From NCBI GenBank assembly GCA_013298865.1, contig JAAFJL010000018.1, positions 1 to 47,114 of the forward strand: a stretch of 47,114 bases of DNA. Direction: 5' to 3'. Source of the stretch: Cytophagales bacterium (GTDB lineage Bacteria; Bacteroidota; Bacteroidia; Cytophagales; Spirosomataceae). The number at the start of each line of letters is the position of its first letter. Within the stretch, counting starts at the first letter, position 1. Below, one piece after another: positions 33,301-40,311 of this stretch. A model generated the notes under the pieces. It did not search any database and was not told the origin of the DNA. It was given only the letters and a program-made list of their open reading frames with translations. A program made the translations under genes and the position numbers.

Positions 33301-33375
33301 CCTCGGAAAGGTAACTTGGGCATAAAGCGAGACCGTCAACAGTAGCATGTTGATGAGTAGTAGCAGTTTTTTCAT
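30319..33375 (-). CDS. Secreted fusion of two amidohydrolase domains, first domain degenerate
   Basis: This 1018-residue exported protein (signal MKKLLLLINMLLLTVSLYAQ) has two amidohydrolase modules. In the first (about 35-430) the HxH position reads IDIYSDF (91-97), so the metal ligands are lost. A beta-rich linker (about 430-560) follows. The second (about 565-990) has H625 and H627 in DEHSH, H785 in ITCHSY, H811 in FTHILEG and Asp in SINSDD (861-866), a complete metal site. It ends with VGKDADVVLWNENPLSV. The likely reaction is hydrolysis of a cyclic amide or peptide. Together with the 433-residue neighbour the locus supplies one active and two inactive domains. A TATCTTTG box lies upstream at 33425-33432. 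Confidence 0.88.
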   Translation of the reverse strand: MKKLLLLINMLLLTVSLYAQVTFPRNGVQDQRFDSYAFTNATIVSDANTVTEGATLIIKGHLIEAIGKNIAIPSGTTIIDLKGKRIYPSMIDIYSDFGMPEVKREGNSFRGDPQFESKKKGAYSWNQAILPEIDAANLFSANASKAEELRKLGFGSVVAHVGDGIVRGSSALLSLQDAKDHEILLRGKISANYSFSKGTSTQDYPSSIMGSVALLRQTYLDADWYKKSKNRTEMNISLEAFNANQGMPQIFEVSDKLGTLRADKIGKEFGIQYIIKSMGDDYQRLDEIKATGASLIVPLVFPTTPDVEDPFDAGVVSLAEMKHWEMAPANAAMLARAGINFALTAANLKNKGDFMANLRKAIEYGLDEKTALAAITSTPAKLMKVDDLVGSLKAGMLANFLITSDNLFKENNTIYENWVKGKRHILTDMSITDIRGNYDLKVGGKPMKLNITGKVEKPEYQILVTDSLKVTPKVTRSGNMFTMLFKLDAKKDKGDTRISSYFDNSSFKGDGVDAEGKAVSFLATFKDAFKETPAKADTTKKVIPEVGKIIYPFSSFGAEEKVKQETILVKNTTVWTNEKEGILQNMDVLLQNGKIAQIGKNLTIPNAKVIDGTGKHLTNGIFDEHSHIALFSVNEGSQSVTAEVRMDDAINSEDVNIYRQLAGGVTSSQLLHGSANCIGGQSAVIKLKWGENPENLKIKSMDGFIKFALGENVKQANWGDRARIRFPQTRMGVEQIMMDGFLRAKEYEKAMKESAKNPALAPVRRDLELETLVEILNKKRFITCHSYVQSEINMLMKVADSLGFKVNTFTHILEGYKVADKMKAHGANGSTFSDWWAYKMEVKEAIPFNAAIMTKVGVNTSINSDDAEMARRLNQEAAKTVLYGDISEEDAWKMVTLNPAKMMHLDNRLGSIKVGKDADVVLWNENPLSVYAKPEKTIIDGGIYFDIEKDKMIREKISAERNRLIQKMLTAKAGGAATAKPEMKKPKLFHCNSLGGLNEEEGQTKAFGTLNFSDNCDK

Positions 33376-33424
33376 TTTTTAAGTTTAAGATGAGTTTTAA
33401 ATTGAAATTAGGATACTTGTTTAC

Positions 33425-33432
33425 CAAAGATA
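33425..33432 (-). promoter_or_regulatory. -7 promoter box of the amidohydrolase gene pair
   Basis: The minus strand reads TATCTTTG, an exact TAnnTTTG, about 50 nt before the start codon at 33375. No exact TTTG is found at -33. Confidence 0.5.
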
Positions 33433-33580
33433 ATTATTCTTGTGTGTAATTTTACATGAGGCTTCCTATGAAAGGTCGCATTCAATCAAAAAAGTAAATT
33501 TTTGGCGACAACATCTTTAATTTTTCCAACCAAAAGTTTAATTCAAGAAGCCCACGAAATAGTTACAACAAAATCATTCC

Positions 33581-33922
33581 ATGGAAAAAATCATTTATCA
33601 TTTAGTTCTACCTGTTTGGTGGGAAAATTTTGAAGGCAAAGATTACTATGAATCCGAGACTTTAGCACAAGAAACATTCATTCATCTTTCTACTAAAAAC
33701 CAAGTAGAAGGAACTTTGAATAATTATTTTAAAGGAACAGAAAAACTATTTTTGTTGCACATCGACGTTCAGAAATTAACTTCTCAGTTAGTTTTTGAAG
33801 ATTTGCACGGACACGGTACTTTTCCCCACTTGTACGGAAGATTAAACAAAGAAGCAGTGATTGAGATAGAGGACATCGCTCCAAATTCAGATGGAAGTTT
33901 CTTGTATCCAGTGGAGGTATAA
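33581..33922 (+). CDS. DUF952 family protein
   Basis: The 113-residue protein matches DUF952 (PF06108), small cytoplasmic proteins of undefined function related to the ADP-ribosyltransferase-like fold. Diagnostic features are IIYHLVLPVWW (4-14), ETFIHLSTKNQVEGTLNNYF (31-50), LFLLHIDVQKL (56-66) and FPHLYGRLNKEAV (81-93). Length is normal. Its stop is two bases from that of the convergent methyltransferase gene. No signal peptide is present. Confidence 0.9.
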   Translation: MEKIIYHLVLPVWWENFEGKDYYESETLAQETFIHLSTKNQVEGTLNNYFKGTEKLFLLHIDVQKLTSQLVFEDLHGHGTFPHLYGRLNKEAVIEIEDIAPNSDGSFLYPVEV

Positions 33923-33924
33923 TT

Positions 33925-34701
33925 TTAAAACTTCAAAACAAAACTCTGTTTTGGTTGTTTTTTTCTAAAAAACACCAATCCTACAAAGAATAAGTCAATG
34001 GTAATCAGAGCTTTATCATGAGTTTTTATATAATCCCAAGCCTGTTCCATTTCTTCAGACCAGTGAATGTCGTCAAATACGAATACCGAATCTTCGTGGG
34101 CTTTTGCCAAACATTGTTCAAAATAGCGGACGGTTGGTTCATAGCGATGATTGGCATCAAAAAAAGCGAAATCTATCTTTTCGATTTTAGCTAATGTTTT
34201 GGGCAAAGTTTCATCAATATTTCCCACAATCAGCTCAATATTTTCGCAGGATAATTGATTGAAATTATTTTGGGCAATAGCGGCTGTTGCGGGGCATCCT
34301 TCAAAAGAATAAACTTTTGCTTGTGGGTTTGCCTTACTCTGATAAATCGTTGTTATACCCAACGAAGTGCCTAAATCAATAATTGTTTTGGATTGGAAAT
34401 GAGCAATAAGTCGGTAAAGAAGTTTCCCGAATTTGGGGGATTTCTCAGCATTTTTGGCAATCTGAGCAATTGTTCTTTGATTCCCTTTATAGATTTTTGA
34501 ACCAGCACCAAAATCAGTAATTGTAATCTCGGTTTGATTTGATTTTAGTAGTTTTCTCAAAGACTCAATACTTTGATAATCAATGTGTTTGCTCTTTTTT
34601 GTGGGCTTTATAATTTTGAGATACAGTTCATAGACAAAAGGAGAATGCAGCGAATGTTCATCTTTTGCATTGAGTAAATATTGCAGGTATTTTTTAATCA
34701 A
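33925..34701 (-). CDS. Class I SAM-dependent O-methyltransferase-like protein
   Basis: The 258-residue protein has the SAM-binding motif IIDLGTSLGITT (107-118), then SFEGCPATA (132-140), where the acidic residue binds the ribose. A late KIDFAFFDANHRYEPTVRYF (175-194) and FVFDDIHWSEEM follow. These match the methyltransferase_24 / O-methyltransferase group. The substrate cannot be told. The N-terminal part begins YLQYLLNAKDEHSLHSPFVY (5-24), a segment common in Bacteroidota homologues. It lies 43 nt after apaG on the same strand and may share its transcript. Confidence 0.88.
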   Translation of the reverse strand: MIKKYLQYLLNAKDEHSLHSPFVYELYLKIIKPTKKSKHIDYQSIESLRKLLKSNQTEITITDFGAGSKIYKGNQRTIAQIAKNAEKSPKFGKLLYRLIAHFQSKTIIDLGTSLGITTIYQSKANPQAKVYSFEGCPATAAIAQNNFNQLSCENIELIVGNIDETLPKTLAKIEKIDFAFFDANHRYEPTVRYFEQCLAKAHEDSVFVFDDIHWSEEMEQAWDYIKTHDKALITIDLFFVGLVFFRKKQPKQSFVLKF

Positions 34702-34744
34702 AGTAGTGTTTTTTTACAGAAGACGTTTAAGACTAACATCGAAA

Positions 34745-35131
34745 TTAATTCAACTTATAAGAAGCTACTAAGGCAAAATCTGGGATTAGGACTGTAAATT
34801 GTTTGCCGTCCATAACTCTTTCCATTAAATAAGTACCCCTCATTTTCCCGATGGAAGTACTTAGATTACATCCACTTACATACTCATAGATTTCGCCAGG
34901 TTCGAGAACGGGCTGCACTCCAATCACACCTTCGCCTTCAACTTCTCTGACCAAACAGTTAGTATCATGAATATACCAGTGTCTGCGTAAGAGTTGAATA
35001 GAATACTGGCTCTGATTTTCGATACGAACTTTGTAGGCAAATCCAAAATTGGCTTGCACAGGATTAGAGAATTCTGGCTGATATTGCACCAACACACTAA
35101 CCTTTATTCCATCTGTAACAGCTACTACCAT
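34745..35131 (-). CDS. apaG: ApaG domain protein
   Basis: ApaG is a small fibronectin-III-like beta protein linked to Co2+/Mg2+ resistance and ApaH-related phenotypes, with its biochemical role unsettled. The 128-residue product has VSVLVQYQPEFSNP (11-24), FAYKVRIENQSQYSIQLLRR (30-49), HWYIHD, the conserved GEGVIGVQPVLEPGEIYEYV and the end stretch MRGTYLME. The start at 35131 (MVVAVTDGIKV) gives the usual family length. The 35206 start would add a basic tail not seen in the family. It is followed by the methyltransferase gene and is divergent from ung. Confidence 0.93.
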   Translation of the reverse strand: MVVAVTDGIKVSVLVQYQPEFSNPVQANFGFAYKVRIENQSQYSIQLLRRHWYIHDTNCLVREVEGEGVIGVQPVLEPGEIYEYVSGCNLSTSIGKMRGTYLMERVMDGKQFTVLIPDFALVASYKLN

Positions 35132-35282
35132 AGTTTTTATTTTGAAATCACTAATTTTGATAAATTGCAAACGAAATTTACTCAACAACCGTTGTAAAAT
35201 CAACAATAGGTTACACTTTTTAGTTTTCTATTGATGAAAGTTATGACCGACATTGATAACTCATTATCCAAAGTAGAATAAT

Positions 35283-35948
35283 ATGAATGTGAAAATTGCT
35301 GATTCTTGGAAAAATAGGCTCTCCGACGAATTTGAAAAGCCCTATTTTGCAGAAGTTGTTGCTTTTGTAAAAGACGAATATGCGAAGGGTTTGGTTTACC
35401 CGCCTGGAAAATTAATTTTTAATGCTTTCGATAAATGTAGCTTTGAAGCAACCAAAGTAGTTATTCTGGGGCAAGACCCTTACCACGGAGAAGGACAGGC
35501 AAATGGATTGTCATTTTCTGTAAATGATGGTGTAAGGAGTCCACCTTCTTTGCAGAATATTTTCAAAGAAATTCAGGATGATTTAGGAATTGAAATACCA
35601 AGGTCTGGGAATTTGGAACGTTGGGCAACACAAGGCGTTTTATTGCTAAATTCAACGCTGACAGTTCGAGCAAATGAGGCAGGTTCTCACCAGAAAAAAG
35701 GCTGGGAAAAATTCACAGATGCTGTCATTAAATCTATTTCTGATGAAAAAGAAAAAGTCGTTTTTATGCTCTGGGGAAAATATGCCCAAGATAAAGGTGC
35801 AATGATTGATGGAAAAAAGCATTTGATTTTGAAGGCAAAACATCCTTCGCCAATGGCTGCTAATTATGGAGGATGGTTTGGAACAAAGCATTTTTCACAA
35901 GCAAATACATATTTGAAAGACCAAGGTTTAGACGAAATTGTTTGGTGA
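35283..35948 (+). CDS. ung: Uracil-DNA glycosylase (family 1)
   Basis: Ung removes uracil from DNA at the start of base-excision repair. The 221-residue protein has the family 1 water-activating motif GQDPYHGEGQANGLSFSV (catalytic D65), the SPPSLQNIFKEI segment, the uracil-recognition LLLNSTLTV (N123) and the DNA-intercalation loop HPSPMAA with H187. Everything needed for activity is in place and length is normal. It is a single gene divergent from apaG, and the following secreted thioredoxin-like gene begins 63 nt later. Confidence 0.98.
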   Translation: MNVKIADSWKNRLSDEFEKPYFAEVVAFVKDEYAKGLVYPPGKLIFNAFDKCSFEATKVVILGQDPYHGEGQANGLSFSVNDGVRSPPSLQNIFKEIQDDLGIEIPRSGNLERWATQGVLLLNSTLTVRANEAGSHQKKGWEKFTDAVIKSISDEKEKVVFMLWGKYAQDKGAMIDGKKHLILKAKHPSPMAANYGGWFGTKHFSQANTYLKDQGLDEIVW

Positions 35949-36011
35949 GATTTTTGCGGCTACTACAAAAAATACGATTAAGAAAATCGTTTTATATTTT
36001 TATATTTCAAG

Positions 36012-37457
36012 ATGAAAAAACTACTATTTTTATTTTTTAACTGTTTGATTTTGAGTTCATTAGCTCAGAATGTAAAGGTTTCTGGTACTGTCTTGAATGC
36101 AGATGGTGACACCTTACGTATGTATTATGACCCTTTGATGTTAGGTATAAAACCACAAATTTTAACTCAAATTATCGGTAATCAACCTTTTAGTTTCGAC
36201 TTAGATATTGATGAAACCGCTCTATTGGATATTCGTTATAAAAAACAACAAATTATTGTTTATGCGAACAAAGGCGATAAAATAGAAATTTCTTTCGATG
36301 CAAAAGAACTTTCTAAATCTCTGATTTTCAAAGGTTCAGGTGTAGCTGAAAATACTTTTCTAAGTAAATTTTACAAAGAATTTTATCAGAATTTCAACAC
36401 GCCTCAGATGTATGCTAAAATCCAAGATATTGGTGTTGATGTTTGGGAAATGAATCTTTTTGATGCTAAAAAAGCCCAGTCAAAATTTTATAAAGAATAC
36501 CCAGAACTGACAAGTTTATCAGAGCCGTTCAAGAAGTATGTCGAAAACCAAATTCGCTGGAATTATTGGCATTATATCTTAGCATATCCTATAATCCGTG
36601 GGAATAATAATCCAAAACAAACGACCGTGATGTCATTGCCTTCTACTTTATTGGAAGGTTTGGACGAAAAGAAAATTCAAGATGAATCTGCAATGCTCTC
36701 TACATCTTATCGCAATTTTCTGATTCACTACGTTACTTATTTTAATTCAAAAGAAAAGCAATTTCAGAAGTACCAAGACATGGGCAAAAACATGGAAGAC
36801 AAGCATATTTTTGCACGAGAACATCTACCGCTGAAAGCGTATCAATTCTTTTTGGCATATATTCTTACAGATAAATGTGCTGTAACTCCACCATCTGTGG
36901 TTAGAAATACTTTTTCTGCTTTGAGCATTACACCAAATTCAGAGAAATTTCAAGCCATAGCTAAGGAAAAATGTGGTGACATTATGGCAAAGAAAGATGA
37001 AGATTTTGCCAAGAAAAAAGAGGATTCTAAAAACTGGTTCAGAATGGTGACCATGAAAGGCGATACGGTTTCTATGGCAGATTTAAAAGGGAAAGTAGTT
37101 TATGTTGACTTTTGGGCTTCGTGGTGTGGTCCTTGCCGCCAGCAGTTTCCATATTCAAAAAAGTTGCATGAAATGTTAACCGAAAAACAAAAGAAAGATG
37201 TAGTATTTCTCTATATCTCAATTGATGATACAGCGGAGGCTTGGAAAAAAGCAGTTGAAGATTTAAAATTAGACAATGGAATGAACGGTTTTTCTGAAGG
37301 TGGCTGGAACTCAAAAGCAGCAAAATTCTTTAACCTGAGTGCGATTCCACGCTATTTACTTATCAATAAAAAAGGAACAATCATAGACAGCGACGCCAAA
37401 CGCCCCAGTGACACCGCCATTATGATGGATATTACGAAGTTGTTAGAGGAAAAATAA
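36012..37457 (+). CDS. Secreted TlpA/ResA-like thiol-disulfide oxidoreductase
   Basis: This 481-residue protein is exported (MKKLLFLFFNCLILSSLAQN) and ends in a thioredoxin fold with the redox motif WCGPC at 371-375 (VDFWASWCGPCRQQFPYSKK) and the cis-proline loop SAIPRYLL. Residues 20-100 look like the DUF4369 beta domain that precedes many Bacteroidota TlpA proteins. The middle (about 110-330) is helical and of unknown function. It probably reduces or oxidises protein thiols in the periplasm. It may sit downstream of ung in one transcript, although the roles differ. A small hairpin with loop AAGAA at 35974-35990 lies between them. Confidence 0.9.
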   Translation: MKKLLFLFFNCLILSSLAQNVKVSGTVLNADGDTLRMYYDPLMLGIKPQILTQIIGNQPFSFDLDIDETALLDIRYKKQQIIVYANKGDKIEISFDAKELSKSLIFKGSGVAENTFLSKFYKEFYQNFNTPQMYAKIQDIGVDVWEMNLFDAKKAQSKFYKEYPELTSLSEPFKKYVENQIRWNYWHYILAYPIIRGNNNPKQTTVMSLPSTLLEGLDEKKIQDESAMLSTSYRNFLIHYVTYFNSKEKQFQKYQDMGKNMEDKHIFAREHLPLKAYQFFLAYILTDKCAVTPPSVVRNTFSALSITPNSEKFQAIAKEKCGDIMAKKDEDFAKKKEDSKNWFRMVTMKGDTVSMADLKGKVVYVDFWASWCGPCRQQFPYSKKLHEMLTEKQKKDVVFLYISIDDTAEAWKKAVEDLKLDNGMNGFSEGGWNSKAAKFFNLSAIPRYLLINKKGTIIDSDAKRPSDTAIMMDITKLLEEK

Positions 37458-37512
37458 TTTGAAAATTAGTTAATTTGGAAATGTTAAAAAAACATCCAGA
37501 AACGAAAAACGA
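37458..37512. repeat. AATTTGAAAATT / AACGAA word block
   Basis: Directly after the preceding stop come AATTTGAAAATTAGTTAATT, TGGAAATG and then AACATCCAGAAACGAAAAAC. The first words recur at 45411 and 43575. The second set recurs at 24951 and 37958. Confidence 0.5.
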
Positions 37513-37515
37513 ACT

Positions 37516-37818
37516 TTAAATTTCTTCTAACAACGTAGAGAATGAAGCGTATTTTCCTGCATATCGTTTATCAATAGTTGCCTGAAAATCGTCCCAATAT
37601 TCATTTTCAAAAACTACGAAACCATCTGAGCTATCATAAGAAAATTGGATAGAATAAGTTACTCCACCATTGTCTAATTCTGTGAGAAGTTTTAGAATTT
37701 TGAATTCTTTTGGAAAACCAGATTGCATTACATTGGGTACAAACGTATTACGCATCCAATTGATGAAACCTTCAGAATATTGAGTTTCAATTATATAAGT
37801 TGTGTTGTGAATGAGCAT
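37516..37818 (-). CDS. DUF4286 family protein
   Basis: The 100-residue cytoplasmic protein matches DUF4286, a small alpha/beta (ferredoxin-like) family common in Bacteroidota and without an assigned role. Recognisable parts are MLIHNTTYIIE (1-11), FINWMRNTFVPNVMQSGFP (18-36), KILKLLTELDNGGVTYSIQF (40-59) and the end FSTLLEEI. Length is normal. It lies downstream of a strong terminator and so is its own unit. Confidence 0.88.
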   Translation of the reverse strand: MLIHNTTYIIETQYSEGFINWMRNTFVPNVMQSGFPKEFKILKLLTELDNGGVTYSIQFSYDSSDGFVVFENEYWDDFQATIDKRYAGKYASFSTLLEEI

Positions 37819-37855
37819 TTATCGTTGATTTTAGTAATTTTTTTTAGAAATATTA

Positions 37856-37901
37856 AGAAAGCAAAAATCCATCCCTTTTCGGCGATGGATTTTTGCTTTC
37901 T
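37856..37901 (-). terminator. Intrinsic terminator after the WG-repeat gene
   Basis: AGAAAGCAAAAATCCATC (37856-37873) and GATGGATTTTTGCTTTCT (37884-37901) form a perfect 18-bp stem with a 10-nt loop. It lies between the WG-repeat gene and the DUF4286 gene, both on the minus strand. Confidence 0.9.
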
Positions 37902-37976
37902 ATTGTTGAAACTTTATTAGCAGTTTATTAGTCTTTTGTCGAAAAGCGTACAACAAACATCCAACATCGAAAGAAG

Positions 37977-40127
37977 CTATTGATTTGCCTGTTTTCTTAT
38001 CTCGTCAAATCTTGCACAATTAGTAACACAGTCACCATTGCTATTCAGAATAAATTTATTTGACGCCGCATCAACTAATTCAAATTGTTTTGTTGCTGGT
38101 AAAATATTGACTTCTTTGAAAGCACAAGGAGCGATTTTAGCATTAAAGCGATTAATTACACCTAATTTATCCACGCCTTTAGAAACAATCGAAAGCCCAT
38201 TATTGAATGGACGAACTTCGTCATAATCAAATCCTACCTGAATTTTCCCTTTTTTGTCAATAAAGCCATATTTATTATTTTCAAATCTAACACCATAAAG
38301 ACCTTCCGTTGGTAACATAATGTCTTTGTATGCAGGTTTTGCAATTACTTTCCCTGTTGTGTCAATTAAACCCCAACGACCGTCTTTCATAACTGGAATC
38401 ATCAAGTTTGTATCGAACTTTTTGATATACTCATAAGATTGTTGAGTTATTCTCTTGAAAGTGTGTCTATCTACTAAATTATATTCTAATTTTTCATCAT
38501 TTCCTTTTGGAACAAATGATTTAATGACAACAAAAGTTTGGTTCAAAATTGTGTCAGTAACTGCATATCTGATACCAATAGGAGCAGCCTCATTAGTTTT
38601 TCCAATAACCATATTACCAGTTTTGTCGAAGACCATGTCAACTTTACAAGTTCCAGATGGCTGACTACAATTTTTAATGGTTTCAGAAACAACGACCATT
38701 CCGTATTTTTTAAAGTTAGACACTTCATCGTACTGTAATGGAATTAACTCCGAGCCATCAAATTTAATATAGCCACATTTATTAACATTAGGAGCAACTT
38801 CCTTACATGCAGAAGCTAAACCATATTGATTAAAATTGCCTAAAGTTTTATAAATAGGCTCAATCACAACTTTTAGGTCTGTATTGATGTAACCAGAATT
38901 TTTACCATCACGAATAATTGCTAACCCGTATTTATTGAACTCAGAAATTGAGGTATAAACTTTACTGGTTCGTAAGTCCTTGAAATCAACCAATCGAACA
39001 CCTGTTTCATCTTTAGCAAAACCTAAAGTAAGATTTGGTGCAATTGATGGGTCAACCGAAAAAGAATTAATGTATTCATAGTTTGGTTTAATTTTGATAT
39101 TTCCATCTGTGTCCATCAAACCCACTTTTTTATTCTGCTCGATAATCATCCATTTAGCAGACTCTGCTGCTGGGTTTAAATTGTCATAGGCAACATCAAT
39201 TTTCAATGTACCATCAATTTTAATCAAGCCGTATAATTTGCCATTTCTTACTTTATATAATTCTCCATTGAATGGCTCGATGCCATCAAAAAGGTCAGAA
39301 ATTGGTTTTTTGCTAACATCAAAATTGTTATCAATCAATGCAACTTTACCATTTTTGAACTTGGCAATACTAATACCAAATTTCAATGAACGTGCTTCAA
39401 TTACATTTTCAAGGGCTTCGCTTTCGTTACCATAGACATCTACATAGTACCAATCAAATTTCTTTACCAATGCTTTTCCATCATTGAATGGCTCAGCTTT
39501 ATCGTATTGACAAGGAATTGATTCATCTCCACAAAGATTCAAAAAACCAAAAACCTGGTCTTTCTTGATTCTTGCAAAACCTTGATGATAATTTTCTACT
39601 AAACCGTAGCGAGGATTTCCTTTGAATGATTCCAATGGGAAACCAATTACTTCATCACCATCTAAATCACGAAGTTTGATGAATTGCCCGTCATTTTTGT
39701 TGTTGAAACACTGAGCTGACACAACCCCCGAAAGTCGGCGTTTAATCTCACTCTTTTGCTCAATTTGAAAAATATCTCTAATATTGTCCGTCTCAATCGT
39801 ACGAACGTCATTCTTATATTTTTTGTCTAAACGAGCAATATACATTGCATACGTGTCTGTATTCAGATTTCTATCTTGCGAAGTAATATCTCTTTCATCG
39901 GCAAAGACATTATTGGGCTTACCTTTTTCGAGAACATCAAGGTTTTTTTTGAGTTGAACCATCGCAAATTTGCGAGCAGTTCCCACATTTTCCATGCGTT
40001 CGGTAGCTCTCATATCTCCGATAAAAACGCCAAGGGAATCCTTGCGTGCGGACGCCAGAGCGACATTTTGGGCTTTGATAGTTTGTGTTGAAGAAAATAT
40101 CAGGGTTAGGAAAAATAGTTGTTTCAT
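37977..40127 (-). CDS. Exported WG-repeat (KWG) protein
   Basis: The 716-residue protein has a signal peptide (MKQLFFLTLIFSSTQTIKAQ), a helical region of about 120 residues, then about ten WG-type repeats running to the C-terminus. Examples are VFGFLNLCGDESIPCQYDKA, LYGLIKIDGTLKIDVAYDNL, RWGLIDTTGKVIAKPAYKDI and KYGFIDKKGKIQVGFDYDEV. Each repeat is a short beta-hairpin unit followed by Y(D/E/K)xxxxF. The family is thought to form solenoids or propellers for protein binding at the cell surface, and no enzymatic residues are expected. It is a single gene with its own terminator. Confidence 0.9.
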   Translation of the reverse strand: MKQLFFLTLIFSSTQTIKAQNVALASARKDSLGVFIGDMRATERMENVGTARKFAMVQLKKNLDVLEKGKPNNVFADERDITSQDRNLNTDTYAMYIARLDKKYKNDVRTIETDNIRDIFQIEQKSEIKRRLSGVVSAQCFNNKNDGQFIKLRDLDGDEVIGFPLESFKGNPRYGLVENYHQGFARIKKDQVFGFLNLCGDESIPCQYDKAEPFNDGKALVKKFDWYYVDVYGNESEALENVIEARSLKFGISIAKFKNGKVALIDNNFDVSKKPISDLFDGIEPFNGELYKVRNGKLYGLIKIDGTLKIDVAYDNLNPAAESAKWMIIEQNKKVGLMDTDGNIKIKPNYEYINSFSVDPSIAPNLTLGFAKDETGVRLVDFKDLRTSKVYTSISEFNKYGLAIIRDGKNSGYINTDLKVVIEPIYKTLGNFNQYGLASACKEVAPNVNKCGYIKFDGSELIPLQYDEVSNFKKYGMVVVSETIKNCSQPSGTCKVDMVFDKTGNMVIGKTNEAAPIGIRYAVTDTILNQTFVVIKSFVPKGNDEKLEYNLVDRHTFKRITQQSYEYIKKFDTNLMIPVMKDGRWGLIDTTGKVIAKPAYKDIMLPTEGLYGVRFENNKYGFIDKKGKIQVGFDYDEVRPFNNGLSIVSKGVDKLGVINRFNAKIAPCAFKEVNILPATKQFELVDAASNKFILNSNGDCVTNCARFDEIRKQANQ

Positions 40128-40311
40128 GTTAGGAATAATGTACTGTGATTTGTGTGTTTTGGCGAATAATTAACTAATAACGGAAATACTAAGTTAACAT
40201 TAATTTTAGACAAAGAAAACTTACTTTTAGATTAAATTTTCAGACGTATATACCTTTTTTACGTATAGTTAAGACGGATATTTAAACGATAAGTAACTGA
40301 ATATAAATGAT

